DNA of 64,000 nucleotides from UBA4742 sp963785815 (GTDB taxonomy: Bacteria; Actinomycetota; Acidimicrobiia; Acidimicrobiales; Acidimicrobilacustridaceae). Location of the stretch: contig CAWAWN010000002.1 of NCBI GenBank assembly GCA_963785815.1, positions 310,001 to 374,000 on the forward strand. The letters run 5' to 3'. Below the pieces are notes generated by a model. That model was not told the origin of the DNA, did no database searches, and saw only the letters and a program-made list of their open reading frames with translations. The translations under genes and the position numbers were made by a program. Below, piece by piece: positions 37,063 to 46,773 of this stretch (position 1 is the first letter of the stretch; every line of letters begins with the position of its first letter).

Positions 37063-38339
37063 GGGGTCAGCTGGACGTACTGATCGCGGCCGGGGCCGAC
37101 GCCGACCAGGCGGATGGGCACCCCCACCTGCGTCGTCAGGAAGGCGAGGTAGTCCGACGCCGCCGGCGGCAGCTGATCAGGCTCGGTGGCCGAGGTCAGG
37201 TCGCTGTGCCAACCGGGCAGCTCCTCGTAGACCGGCGTCACCTTGTGCAGCACCGACTGGTGGTAGGGCAGGTGCTCGAAGCGCTCGCCGTCGAGCTCGT
37301 AGGCCACGCACACCTTGACCGTGTCGAAGGTATCGAGCACGTCGAGCTTGGTCAGGGCCACCTCTGACAGCGAGTTGAGGCGGACGGCGTGGCGCATCAT
37401 CACCGCGTCGAACCATCCGGGCCGCCGGCGACGACCGGTGTTGGTCCCGTACTCGCCGCCACGCTCGATCAGCGAGTCGCCCTGCTCGTCGAGCAGCTCG
37501 GTCGGGAACGGGCCGGCCCCCACGCGGGTCACGTACGCCTTGGCGATGCCGATCACCCGGTCGATGTAGCGCGGTCCCACGCCGGCGCCGGTGCAGGCCC
37601 CACCCGCCACCGGGTTGGACGAGGTGACGAAGGGATAGGTCCCCTGGTCGAGGTCGAGGAAGGTGGCCTGCGCCCCCTCGAGCAGCACCTGCTGGCCCGC
37701 CTCCAGCGACTCGTGCACCAGGTTCACGGTGTCGGCGATCATGGGCTCGAGCCGGGGACGGCAAACGTCGAGGTACTCCGCCGCGATCTCGTCGGCGGAG
37801 AGCGGCAGCTGGTTGTAGACCCGGCTGAGGACCGCGTTCTTCTCCTTGAGGACCACGTCGAGCTTCTGGCGGAAGATCTTCGGGTCGAGCAGGTCCTGCA
37901 CCCGCAGCCCCACCCGGGACGCCTTGTCCGCATAGGCCGGGCCGATGCCCCGCTTGGTGGTGCCCAACTTGTTGGCCCCCAGGCGGCGCTCGGTGACCTT
38001 GTCCAGCTCCTGGTGGTACGGGAGGATCAGGTGCGCGTTGCCGCTGACCACCAGCCGGCTGACGTCGATGCCGCGAGCCGACAGCATGTCGAGCTCGGCC
38101 AGCAGCACCCGCGGGTCGACGACCACGCCGTTGCCGATGACCGGCGTGATGTGGTCGTAGAGGATGCCGCTGGGGACGAGCTGGAGGGCGAAGCGCTCAC
38201 CGTTCACCACCAGGGTGTGACCGGCGTTGTGGCCGCCCTGGTACCGCACGACGAGGTGGGCCTCCTTGGCCAACAGGTCGGTGAACCGACCCTTGCCCTC
38301 ATCGCCCCACTGGGTTCCGACGACGACGGTCGCTGGCAC
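37059..38339 (-). CDS. purA: Adenylosuccinate synthetase
   Basis: A 426-aa GTP-dependent enzyme joining IMP and aspartate, first step to AMP. Motifs: VVVGTQWGDEGKGRFTDLLA, RYQGGHNAGHTLV, GTTKRGIGPAYADKASRVG and VTSSNPVAGGACTGAGVGP. GTG 38339 has AGGAGG 5 nt upstream, so the in-frame extension to 38435 is rejected. First gene of purA-purD-purE. Confidence 0.95.
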   Translation of the reverse strand: MPATVVVGTQWGDEGKGRFTDLLAKEAHLVVRYQGGHNAGHTLVVNGERFALQLVPSGILYDHITPVIGNGVVVDPRVLLAELDMLSARGIDVSRLVVSGNAHLILPYHQELDKVTERRLGANKLGTTKRGIGPAYADKASRVGLRVQDLLDPKIFRQKLDVVLKEKNAVLSRVYNQLPLSADEIAAEYLDVCRPRLEPMIADTVNLVHESLEAGQQVLLEGAQATFLDLDQGTYPFVTSSNPVAGGACTGAGVGPRYIDRVIGIAKAYVTRVGAGPFPTELLDEQGDSLIERGGEYGTNTGRRRRPGWFDAVMMRHAVRLNSLSEVALTKLDVLDTFDTVKVCVAYELDGERFEHLPYHQSVLHKVTPVYEELPGWHSDLTSATEPDQLPPAASDYLAFLTTQVGVPIRLVGVGPGRDQYVQLTP

Positions 38340-38414
38340 ATGTCCTCCTTCGGCACACGTCGTCTTGCGGCGTGAGCCTAGTCGGCACCGATCAGGCCCC
38401 TGACCGGGCGCGGA

Positions 38415-38457
38415 CCAGCCGGCGAGCCCGCTCACGAGGAACGGGGACGCCGGCTGG
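38415..38457 (-). terminator. 10-bp inverted repeat downstream of the surface protein gene
   Basis: Perfect arms CCAGCCGGCG (38415-38424) and CGCCGGCTGG (38448-38457) with a 23-nt spacer, 26 bp after the surface protein stop. It is placed as a terminator for that long transcript before purA; no T-tract. Confidence 0.5.
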
Positions 38458-38482
38458 GCCGCTCAGCCCGGTGGGAGTGCGA

Positions 38483-41400
38483 CTACTCGTCGACCTTGGC
38501 GGCCAGCACCAGACAACCGCCGGCCAGCATGAGCATCAGCGCGATGATCACCAGGTAGATGGTGTCGGGTGCGCCCGTGACCGGCAGGGTGGCCGGTGCC
38601 ACGGTGGTGGGCGTGACCGTCTCACCCAGCACCTGTGTCAGCGGGTTCTGGAGCACGACCGACACCGTGTTGTTGCTGGAGTTGGCCGTGATGGTCACCG
38701 TGTTGGACGGGTTCCAGGTCTCGGTGCCCCACGTGTAGGTGGAGTTGGCCGTGGCCGGCTTGGCCGTCTCGGACAAGGTGCAGGTGGTGCCGATGGGCAG
38801 GTTGCCCACCGAGCCGGTGGCGCCGTTGGTCAGCGTCAGCGACCCATCGGTCCCGTCCGAGCAGGTGTAGCCGACCGTGAAGGTCGACCCGGCCACGTAG
38901 CCGGCGGTGGCCCCCGTGACCTGCTTGGTGACGTTGAAGCCACCCAGCACCCGCACCAGCGGGTTGTCGAGCACCACACCCACGGTGTTGTCCGAGTCGT
39001 TGACCACGATGGTCAGCGTGTCGGACGGATCCCACGTCTCGTCACCCCAGGCGTAGCTGGCGTCCTTGGTCGCCGGCTTGGCCGTCTCGGCCAGCGAGCA
39101 GGAGGTGCCGATGGGCAGGCCCGTGACGCTGACGGTCTGGCCGTCCTTGAGGGTCAGCGTGCCGTCCGTGCCGTCGGTGCAGGTGTAGCTGACCGTGAAG
39201 GTGGAGTCGGCCACGTACCCGGCCGTCTCGCCGGTGACGTGCTTGGTGACGGTGAAGCCACCCAGCACCCGCACCAGCGGGTTGGTCAGCGTGAAGGCAA
39301 CCGTGTTGTGGTTGTCGTTGGCCGTGATGGTGACGATGTTGGACGGATCCCACGTCTCGTCACCCCAGGCGTAGCTGGCATCGGTGGTGGCGGGCTTGGC
39401 CGTCTCGGCCAGCGTGCAGGTGGTCAGCAGCGACAGGCCGCTGACCGTGCCCGTCTGGCCGTCCTTCAGCACCAGGGTGCCGTCGGTGCCGTTCGAGCAG
39501 CTGTAGCTCACCGTGAAGGTGGAGTCGGCCACGTACCCGGCCGTCTCGCCGGTGACGTGCTTGGTGACGGTGAAGCCACCCAGCACCCGCACCAGCGGGT
39601 TGGTCAGCGTGAAGGCCACCGTGTTGCCCGAGTCGTTGCCCACGATGGTCACCGAATCGGACGGATCCCACGTCGGCGTGCCCCAGGCGTAGCTGGCGTC
39701 CTTGGTCGCCGGCTTGGCCGTCTCCGACAGCGAGCAGGTGGTCAGCAGCGGCAGGCCGCTGACCGTGCCCGTCTGGCCGTCCTTCAGCACCAGGGTGCCG
39801 TCGGTGCCGTTCGAGCAGCTGTAGCTCACCGTGAAGGTGGAGTTGGCCACGTACCCGGCCGTCTGGCCGGTGACGTGCTTGGTGACGGTGAAGCCACCCA
39901 GCACCCGGGTGAGCGGGTTGGTCAGGACCACGCCGACCGTGTTGTCGGCGTCGTTGCCCACGATGGTCACCGAATCGGACGGATCCCACGTCGGCGTGCC
40001 CCAGGCGTAGCTGGCGTCCTTGGTCGCCGGCTTGGCCGTCTCCGACAGCGAGCAGGTGGTGAGCAGCGGCAGACCGTTCACCGAACCCGTCTGGCCGTCG
40101 GTGAGGGTGAGCGTGCCGTTGGTGCCGTCGGAGCAGGTGTAGGCGACCGTGAAGGTCGAGCCGGCCACGTAGCCGCCGGTCTCGCCCGTCACGTGCTTGG
40201 TGACGGTGAAGCCGCCGCGCACGCGCACCAGCGGGTTGGTCAGGGTGAAGGCCACCGTGTTGCCCGAGTCGTTGCCCACGATGGTCACCGAATCGGACGG
40301 ATCCCACGTCGGCGTGCCCCAGGCGTAGCTGGCGTCCGCGGTGGCGGGCTTGGCCGTCTCCGACAGCGAGCAGGTGGTCAACAGCGGCAGACCGCTCACG
40401 GCACCCGTCTGGCCGTCGGTGAGGGTCAGGGTGCCCGACACCCCGTTGGAGCAGGAGTAGCTCACCGTGAAGGTCGAGCCGGCTACGTAGCCGCCGGTCT
40501 CGCCCGTCACGTGCTTGGTGACGGTGAAGCCACCCAGTACCCGCACCAGCGGGTTCTTGAGGACCACGCCCACGGTGTTGTTCGAGTCGTTGGCCACGAT
40601 GGTGACGACGTTCCCCGGCACCCAGGTGGGCGAACCCCAGACGTAGCTGGCGTCCTTGGTGGGCGGCTTGGCCGTCTCCGACAGCGTGCAGGTGGTCAGC
40701 AGGGGCAGGTGCGAGACGGTGCCGGTCTGGCCGTCCTTGAGGGTGAGCGTCCCGGTCGTGCCATCCGAGCAGGAGTAGCCCACCGTGAAGGTGGAGTCGC
40801 CCACGTAGCCGCCGGTCGCGCCGGTGACGTGCTTGGTGACGGTGAAGCCGCCCAACACCCGGCTGATCGGGTTGTCGAGGACCACGCCCACGACGTTGGA
40901 GGCGCTGTTCTTGACGATGGTCAGCGCGTTGGACGGGGTCCACGTCGGCGTGCCCCAGGCGTAGCTGGCGTCCTTGGTGGGCGGCTGCGCGCCCTCGGAC
41001 AGGGTGCAGGTGGTGAGCAGCGGCAGGCCGGTGACGGCCCCGGTGGCGCCGTCGGTCAGGTTCAGCGTGCCGCTGGCCCCGTTGGAGCAGCTGTAGTTCA
41101 CCGGGAAGGTGGAGCCGGCCACGTACCCACCGGTCTCCCCCGTCACGTGCTTGGTGACCGTGAAGCCGCCCTCGACCCGCACCAGCGGGTTGGTCAGCAC
41201 CACGCCGACGGTGTTGTCGGAGTCGTTGCCCACGATGGTCACCGAGTTGGACGGCGACCAGGTCTCGGTGCCCCAGACGTAGCTGGCGTCCTTGGTCGCC
41301 GGCTTGTTCGTCTCGGCCAGGGTGCAGGTGGTGAGCAGCGGCAGGCCGTTCACCGAACCCGTCTGGCCATCGACGAGGGTGAGGTTGCCGGTCGTGCCGT

Positions 41401-43816
41401 CCGAGCAGGAGTAGCTCACCGTGAAGGTGGAGCCGGCCACGTAGCCACCGGTCTCCCCCGTCACGTGCTTGGTGACGGTGAAGCCCCCGAGCACCCGGTG
41501 GATCGGGTTGTCGAGCACCACGCCGACGGTGTTGTTGGAGTCGTTCTTGACGATGGTCACCGAGCTCGACGGCGTCCAGGTCGGCGTGCCCCAGGCGTAG
41601 CTGGCATCGGTGGTGGGCGGCCGGGTGCCCTCGGACAGGGAGCAGGTGGTGCCGATGGGCAGGTTGCCCACCGACCCGGTGGCCCCGTCGACCAGGTTCA
41701 GCGTGCCCGACGCACCGTTGGAGCAGGTGTAGTTGACCGGGAACTGGGAGCCGGCCACGTAGCCGCCGGTCTCGCCCGTCACGTGCTTGGTGACGGTGAA
41801 GCCACCCTTGACCCGCACCAGCGGGTTGGTCAGCACGACGCCCACGGTGTTGTCGTCGCCGTTGATGGCGATGGTGACCGAGTTGGACGGGGTCCAGCCC
41901 TCGGTGCCCCACGCGTAGCTGGCGTCCTTGGTGGACGGCTTGTTCGTCTCCGACAGCGTGCAGGTGGTGCCGATGGGCAGGCCGTTGACCGAGCCGGTCT
42001 GTCCGTCGGTCAGCGACAACGTCCCGATGGTGCCGTCCGAGCACGAGTAGGCCACCGTGAAGTGCGAGCCGGCCACGTAGCCGCCGGTCTCACCCGTGAC
42101 GTGCTTGGTGACGGTGAAGCTGCCGAGCACCCGCACCAGGGGGTTCGTCAGCACGACGCCGACGGTGTTGCCCGAGTTGTTGGTCACGATGGTGACCGAG
42201 TTCGACGGCGACCAGGTCTCGGTGCCCCACGCGTAGCTGGCATCGGTGGTCGCCGGCTTGCCGGTCTCCGACAGGGTGCAGGTGGTGCCGATGGGCAGGC
42301 TGCCCACGCCCTTGGTCTGACCGTCGGTCAGCGTGAGCGTGCCGTTCACCCCACCCGAGCACGAGTAGGCCACCGTGAAGGTGGAACCGGCCACGTAGCC
42401 GGCCGTCTCACCCGTCACGTGCTTGGTGACGGTGAAGCCACCCAGCACCCGGGTCAGCGGGTTGGTCAGCGTCACACCGACGGTGTTGTTGTTGGCGTTG
42501 GACTGGATGGTGACCGAGTTCGACGGCGACCAGGTCTCGGTGCCCCACGCGTAGCTGGCATCGGTGGTCGCTGGCTTGCCGGTCTCCGACAGGGTGCAGG
42601 TGGTGCCGATGGGCAGGCTGCCCACGCCCTTGGTCTGACCGTCGGTCAGCGTGAGCGTGCCGTTCACCCCGCCCGAGCACGAGTAGGCCACCGTGAAGGT
42701 GGAACCGGCCACGTAGCCGGCCGTCTCACCGGTCACGTGCTTGGTGACGGTGAAGCCACCCAGCACCCGGGTCAGCGGGTTGGTCAGCGTCACACCCACG
42801 GTGTTGTTGTTGGTGTTGGACTGGATGGTCAGGGTGTTCGACGGGGTCCAGGTCTCGGTGCCCCAGGCGTAGCTGGCATCGGTGGTCGCCGGCTTGGCCC
42901 CCTCCGACAACGTGCAGGTGGTGCCGATGGGCAGGTTCGAGACGGTCTTGGTCTGGCCGTCGGTGAGGGTCAGGGTGCCGTCCACCCCACCCGAGCACGA
43001 GTAGGCCACCGAGAAGGTCGAGCCGGCCACGTAGCCGCCGGTCTCACCGGTCACGTGCTTGGTGACGCTGAACGCGCCGAGGTCGGGGAAGGTGTTGGTG
43101 ACCGTGATCGATGCGGTCCGGCTGGCCGGGGAGACGGTCACCGGGTTCGGGTTGATGGTCACCGTGTCACCGGGCAGCGGTGAGAGCTCGGTGAGGGTGT
43201 AGGTCCCGAAGGGCAGGCTCGACACGGTGGCCGTCTGACCGGCCTGCACCTGGACGGTGCCGCTCGTGCCCGCGCCGTTGTCGTACTTGATCGTGTACTT
43301 GGTGGCGGCCGGCGGCGCGCTCTGGCCGGTCACGGCCTTGGTGATCTTGAGCGTCCCGGAGCAGTCGCCGGTCAGGATGACCTTGTACGACGGCGGGTTG
43401 TTCTGCATGTAGTTGTCCGTCCACGTGCCGGCCACGGCCAGGGTGACGCTGGGCGTGGTCTGAGGAACACCCGTGGTGGTGAACTGGATGGACTTGTTGG
43501 CTGGGACCACGGTGCCGGACCCGGTGTAGGGGGTGCCGCCGTGGTAGCTGCCGTCGGCCGTCAGGTTGGTGGTGCCCACGTTTGGGGTCACCGAGAAGGT
43601 GTGGACGATCGAATCGAGTTGGTAGTCGTTCGAGAGGGTCCACGTGATCGTGTAGCTGCCGTCCTCCTGGCACGCGGCGACGCCGGTGAGCGACAAGGAG
43701 TGCGCGGAGGCCGACTGGGCGAACCCGATCAGACCGGCGAGCATGGCGAGCACGAGGCTCGCGGACGCGATGACGCGATACGGCAGTTTCCGACTGCGTG
43801 CGGGGTGTCTGGCCAC
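38483..43816 (-). CDS. Giant cell-wall-anchored surface protein with 14 tandem DUF5979-type domains
   Basis: A 1777-aa protein. Signal peptide at the N terminus (LPYRVIASASLVLAMLAGLIGFAQSASA). Then an N-terminal region with a diverged unit (LKITKAVTGQ...), and 14 tandem units of about 104 aa, each opening GGFTVTKHVTGET(A/G)GYVAGS, with two Cys in fixed places (YSC..., TTC) and ending TNPLxRV. The Cys pair probably makes one disulfide per unit. The C terminus has a Thr/Pro linker, LPVTG, one membrane helix and a short AAKVDE tail: a sortase substrate. GTG 43816 is chosen because GAGGGAGA precedes it; GTG 43843 is an alternative. Likely a long stalk or adhesin. No sortase gene is in the window. 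Confidence 0.88.
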   Translation of the reverse strand: MARHPARSRKLPYRVIASASLVLAMLAGLIGFAQSASAHSLSLTGVAACQEDGSYTITWTLSNDYQLDSIVHTFSVTPNVGTTNLTADGSYHGGTPYTGSGTVVPANKSIQFTTTGVPQTTPSVTLAVAGTWTDNYMQNNPPSYKVILTGDCSGTLKITKAVTGQSAPPAATKYTIKYDNGAGTSGTVQVQAGQTATVSSLPFGTYTLTELSPLPGDTVTINPNPVTVSPASRTASITVTNTFPDLGAFSVTKHVTGETGGYVAGSTFSVAYSCSGGVDGTLTLTDGQTKTVSNLPIGTTCTLSEGAKPATTDASYAWGTETWTPSNTLTIQSNTNNNTVGVTLTNPLTRVLGGFTVTKHVTGETAGYVAGSTFTVAYSCSGGVNGTLTLTDGQTKGVGSLPIGTTCTLSETGKPATTDASYAWGTETWSPSNSVTIQSNANNNTVGVTLTNPLTRVLGGFTVTKHVTGETAGYVAGSTFTVAYSCSGGVNGTLTLTDGQTKGVGSLPIGTTCTLSETGKPATTDASYAWGTETWSPSNSVTIVTNNSGNTVGVVLTNPLVRVLGSFTVTKHVTGETGGYVAGSHFTVAYSCSDGTIGTLSLTDGQTGSVNGLPIGTTCTLSETNKPSTKDASYAWGTEGWTPSNSVTIAINGDDNTVGVVLTNPLVRVKGGFTVTKHVTGETGGYVAGSQFPVNYTCSNGASGTLNLVDGATGSVGNLPIGTTCSLSEGTRPPTTDASYAWGTPTWTPSSSVTIVKNDSNNTVGVVLDNPIHRVLGGFTVTKHVTGETGGYVAGSTFTVSYSCSDGTTGNLTLVDGQTGSVNGLPLLTTCTLAETNKPATKDASYVWGTETWSPSNSVTIVGNDSDNTVGVVLTNPLVRVEGGFTVTKHVTGETGGYVAGSTFPVNYSCSNGASGTLNLTDGATGAVTGLPLLTTCTLSEGAQPPTKDASYAWGTPTWTPSNALTIVKNSASNVVGVVLDNPISRVLGGFTVTKHVTGATGGYVGDSTFTVGYSCSDGTTGTLTLKDGQTGTVSHLPLLTTCTLSETAKPPTKDASYVWGSPTWVPGNVVTIVANDSNNTVGVVLKNPLVRVLGGFTVTKHVTGETGGYVAGSTFTVSYSCSNGVSGTLTLTDGQTGAVSGLPLLTTCSLSETAKPATADASYAWGTPTWDPSDSVTIVGNDSGNTVAFTLTNPLVRVRGGFTVTKHVTGETGGYVAGSTFTVAYTCSDGTNGTLTLTDGQTGSVNGLPLLTTCSLSETAKPATKDASYAWGTPTWDPSDSVTIVGNDADNTVGVVLTNPLTRVLGGFTVTKHVTGQTAGYVANSTFTVSYSCSNGTDGTLVLKDGQTGTVSGLPLLTTCSLSETAKPATKDASYAWGTPTWDPSDSVTIVGNDSGNTVAFTLTNPLVRVLGGFTVTKHVTGETAGYVADSTFTVSYSCSNGTDGTLVLKDGQTGTVSGLSLLTTCTLAETAKPATTDASYAWGDETWDPSNIVTITANDNHNTVAFTLTNPLVRVLGGFTVTKHVTGETAGYVADSTFTVSYTCTDGTDGTLTLKDGQTVSVTGLPIGTSCSLAETAKPATKDASYAWGDETWDPSDTLTIVVNDSDNTVGVVLDNPLVRVLGGFNVTKQVTGATAGYVAGSTFTVGYTCSDGTDGSLTLTNGATGSVGNLPIGTTCTLSETAKPATANSTYTWGTETWNPSNTVTITANSSNNTVSVVLQNPLTQVLGETVTPTTVAPATLPVTGAPDTIYLVIIALMLMLAGGCLVLAAKVDE
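38640..43085. repeat. Tandem in-frame repeat array, period about 312 bp
   Basis: Fourteen units on DNA level inside the surface protein gene, recognised by the recurring CACGTGCTTGGTGACGGTGA on the plus strand. Neighbouring units between about 42.1 and 42.9 kb are almost identical, showing recent duplication or gene conversion, while outer units have diverged. Confidence 0.85.
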
Positions 43817-43920
43817 GATCGTCTCCCTCGATCTGTTTGGCACAGACGCTGGGTGATCGTCCCACCACGAACAGCGGTCCCCGGCGTCATGCGCCTCGGG
43901 GCCGGGTTCGCTCTAGCTCC

Positions 43921-43951
43921 CCGCAGGCCAAGCGACCAATGACGCCTGCGG
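43921..43951 (-). terminator. Inverted repeat between glycosyltransferase operon and surface protein gene
   Basis: Perfect 8-bp arms CCGCAGGC (43921-43928) and GCCTGCGG (43944-43951). On the minus strand it lies after the glycosyltransferase stop and about 105 bp before the surface protein start, so it may end the upstream transcript or form a leader structure. Confidence 0.4.
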
Positions 43952-44023
43952 ATCAACGCTTCCCCAAATTGTGGTTCGCCCTACAATCCCGGAGCTCGGT
44001 GGGGAGCCGGGATGTGGCTGACC

Positions 44024-45361
44024 TTACGACACTCTCCGTGGCTGACGCAACCCCGAGCGTGGACGTTGCGTGGTGGAGCGGTCGATCCGGCGCACCAGGG
44101 CCATGACGACCATGGCCGCCGGCACAGGGATCAGCACGTTGATGGGGACGTGGAAGCGCGGATCGCCGAAGAAGGGCACGACGGCGATGATCACGGCCAC
44201 GATGGACAGCAGCAGCAGGAGGCGGCGGCGGTCACCTCCCCGCAGCAGCGCGGGGATGCCCACCACGGCCAGGCCGGCCACCACGTAGAAGTAGGCGTCG
44301 GCGATGTTGCCCAGCAGCCGGGCACGGCCGATCGGGATGAACGGGTCGTCGCCGTAGGACTGCACGGCGCCGAGGGCGTCGTGATCGCCCTGGAACTCCC
44401 AGTAGAAGCGCGACCCGATCAGGCGGATCTGCTGGGACGGGTGGTGGACGATCCACCGGATGGCCCGCCCCGTCTCCACGGAGTTGCGCTGCGTCTCGAA
44501 CTTGGGTCGCACGCCGTCCGAGGGGATGTTGCCGTAGCAGAAGGCGGGGAAGCGGAAGTGGCCCTGCGCCGCCGGGTTGTTGCCGATGCACAGGTTGTCG
44601 CCCGTCGTGGTGCCGATCGGCAGGAACGCCTTCATCACCAGCTCGTTGCGGATGGTCCACGGGACCATCACCGCGATCACCACGCCCACCACCACCGCGA
44701 ACCGCTCGAGGGCCAGACGCCCCCCACCCACCCGCCACAGGGCGATGAGCACCATGGGGATGGTGAGCAGCGCGATCGGACGCACCTCGATCGACAGGCC
44801 GAGGAGCAGGGCGAAGACCACCAGGCGGGACCACGACGGGACCTGTCCGCTCCACGGTCGCCAGCACAGGACGAGCAGGGCGATCAGGAACACGAAGTTG
44901 AACGTGGTCTCGGTCAGGATCGTGGCCGAGTGGAAGATCAGGCTGGGGAACAGGGCCACGATCACCGCGGTCACCGCGCCCACCCACGGCCCCACCAGTC
45001 GCCGGGCCAGCATCGCGGCCAGCGCGATCGACGCCGTGGACATGATCAGGTTCAGCAGCTCGGTGGACACGATCCAGTGGTCGTGCAGCGGGGTGAGCTG
45101 GGTGAACCAGAGCCACGCAGCCAACATGGCCGGGTAGCCGATGGGGTAGTAGGCGGTGGGCTGGCCGTTGGTCAGGCGGTAGCCGTGGCCCTGCATCAGT
45201 CGTCGGGCGTAGAGCAGGTAGAAGGTCGGGTCGTGCAGGCCGCGAGGGACGCGCGCCGCGTAGAGGATCCACCCGGCCCGCAGTCCGAGCCCGACCAGCA
45301 CGGCCAGCACCACCACCCGCCGGGGCCAGCTGCTCCACGCGGCGTGGACCAGGCGGGTCAT
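44024..45361 (-). CDS. GT-C glycosyltransferase-like membrane protein (GT39/ArnT type)
   Basis: A 445-aa polytopic protein with about 10-11 helices. The first outside loop carries acidic and aromatic residues (HDPTFYLLYARRLMQGHGYRLTNGQPTAYYPIGYPAMLA), the arrangement of the ArnT/PMT fold where an early Asp acts in catalysis. It should transfer sugars from a polyprenyl-phosphate donor. ATG 45361 overlaps the upstream paralogue by 4 bp. The acceptor is unknown; the surface protein gene downstream makes that protein a candidate. Confidence 0.75.
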   Translation of the reverse strand: MTRLVHAAWSSWPRRVVVLAVLVGLGLRAGWILYAARVPRGLHDPTFYLLYARRLMQGHGYRLTNGQPTAYYPIGYPAMLAAWLWFTQLTPLHDHWIVSTELLNLIMSTASIALAAMLARRLVGPWVGAVTAVIVALFPSLIFHSATILTETTFNFVFLIALLVLCWRPWSGQVPSWSRLVVFALLLGLSIEVRPIALLTIPMVLIALWRVGGGRLALERFAVVVGVVIAVMVPWTIRNELVMKAFLPIGTTTGDNLCIGNNPAAQGHFRFPAFCYGNIPSDGVRPKFETQRNSVETGRAIRWIVHHPSQQIRLIGSRFYWEFQGDHDALGAVQSYGDDPFIPIGRARLLGNIADAYFYVVAGLAVVGIPALLRGGDRRRLLLLLSIVAVIIAVVPFFGDPRFHVPINVLIPVPAAMVVMALVRRIDRSTTQRPRSGLRQPRRVS

Positions 45362-46773
45362 CGACGGGGACCGGTGGCCGCGGGAACGGGCTGCGGGTCA
45401 GCCCCGGGCGCGAGTCCGGTCGAGGGGCCGCGTGCGGCACGGGCGCGGCCGAGGGCGCCGCAGGCGGCGTCGAGGGCGACCGCGGCCAGCAGGCACAGGG
45501 CACCCTCGGCAGTGGCGCGGAAGCGGGTGGCCGCGTAGAAGAGGGCGGCGGTGACGAGCACCGAGACCACCGGAGCCAGCAGGGGGAAGACGACGGTGCG
45601 CCGGCGCCGCAGCACGACGGCGCCCACCACCGCCAGCAACGCCATCGGGTAGAAGGTGTAGACGCCCCAGAAGGCCACCCACGAGGTGGTGTTCTCGAGG
45701 TAGACGTCGAGGTGGGCCTGCTGGCGGGCGTGGAACAGGTCGGCGATGCGCCCGACCCGGGCCGCCACCACCACCGGGACGCGGCCCTCGTGCGCCTCGA
45801 TGTACTTCACCCCGCCGTTGAACTGGTCCCGGTCGGCCGCTCCGTTGAAGGCGAAGGGTCCGATGTGGTGGGCGGTGAGGATGTCCTGCCCGCACTGGTA
45901 GCTCCAGTACCCGAGGAGCCGTCCGTAGTAGACGGTGTCGCAGTTGGAGGTGGCGACGGTGCCGCCGATGTTCTCCGAGAGCAGCACGGTGTGGTCGAAC
46001 CGGGCCAGGTTGAACGTCACCCAGGGGGCGAGCACGACCACGCAGGCGGCCGACCCGACCACCGCCCGACGGACCCGGCGGCGGGTGGAGGTCCCAGGGG
46101 TGAGCAGCGCCAGCGGCAGGACCAGCAGCGGCACGAACAGCACCAGCTCGCTGCGCGACAGCGCGGCCAACCCGACCATGGCCCCCACCGCCACCATGCG
46201 CCACCGCGTGGGGTGATCCCAGTAGCGGTAGGCCAGCCAGACCGTGATCAGGACGGTCAGGATCACCAGGGACTCCGACAGCAGCATGCCGTCGTAGCGG
46301 AAGGTGTTCGGGTACACCGCCACCAGCACGGCGGCCAACAGCCCCACGCGCTCCCCGCCGTGGTCCCAACGGCGACCGATCTCGCGCCCGGCCAGGCCGG
46401 CCACCAGGACCGACGCCGCACCCAGCAGGGTGGAGGCCAGCAGGTGGCCGGTGATGCTGCGCACGCCGACCAGCGAGAACAGCGCCAGGTACCCGATGTA
46501 GAGGGGTGGGTGGTCGGCGGCCTGCACGACCCGATGGCGGGCGAACGCGTAGGGGTTGATGAAGCCGTGGCCGGTGGCCAGCAGGTTGGCGCTCAGGTGG
46601 TAGTAGAGCGGGTCCCCGCCGTAGGACAGGTTCCGGCGCTCGAACCAGACGTAGGCCACGCGCAGGACCAGGCCGCCGACTACCACGACGGCCAGCAGGA
46701 CGCGGAAGTGCCGCTGGGACCAACGCTGGGCGATGGCGGGCGCCGGTCGGTCGACCAGCTGAGCGTCAACCAC
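45358..46773 (-). CDS. GT-C glycosyltransferase-like membrane protein (GT39/ArnT type), second copy
   Basis: A 471-aa polytopic protein. First loop: GGDPLYYHLSANLLATGHGFINPYAFARHRVVQAADHPPLYIGYLALFS, again with an early Asp and a HPPLY motif common to this fold. About 11 helices follow. It overlaps the upstream acyltransferase gene by 8 bp and the downstream paralogue by 4 bp, so the three are one transcription unit. Sequence-related to the next gene in layout but clearly diverged. Confidence 0.75.
   Translation of the reverse strand: MVDAQLVDRPAPAIAQRWSQRHFRVLLAVVVVGGLVLRVAYVWFERRNLSYGGDPLYYHLSANLLATGHGFINPYAFARHRVVQAADHPPLYIGYLALFSLVGVRSITGHLLASTLLGAASVLVAGLAGREIGRRWDHGGERVGLLAAVLVAVYPNTFRYDGMLLSESLVILTVLITVWLAYRYWDHPTRWRMVAVGAMVGLAALSRSELVLFVPLLVLPLALLTPGTSTRRRVRRAVVGSAACVVVLAPWVTFNLARFDHTVLLSENIGGTVATSNCDTVYYGRLLGYWSYQCGQDILTAHHIGPFAFNGAADRDQFNGGVKYIEAHEGRVPVVVAARVGRIADLFHARQQAHLDVYLENTTSWVAFWGVYTFYPMALLAVVGAVVLRRRRTVVFPLLAPVVSVLVTAALFYAATRFRATAEGALCLLAAVALDAACGALGRARAARGPSTGLAPGADPQPVPAATGPRR

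Noticed and set aside
38640..43085. CRISPR array
   Set aside because: The period of about 312 bp is in frame, spacers are not unique and the units encode a protein domain.
38372..43183. 1603-aa open frame on the plus strand opposite the surface protein gene
   Set aside because: It is the antisense of the 14 repeats; its Arg/Gly/Val/His-rich sequence only mirrors codon bias, while the minus-strand frame has a signal peptide, Cys pattern and LPVTG.
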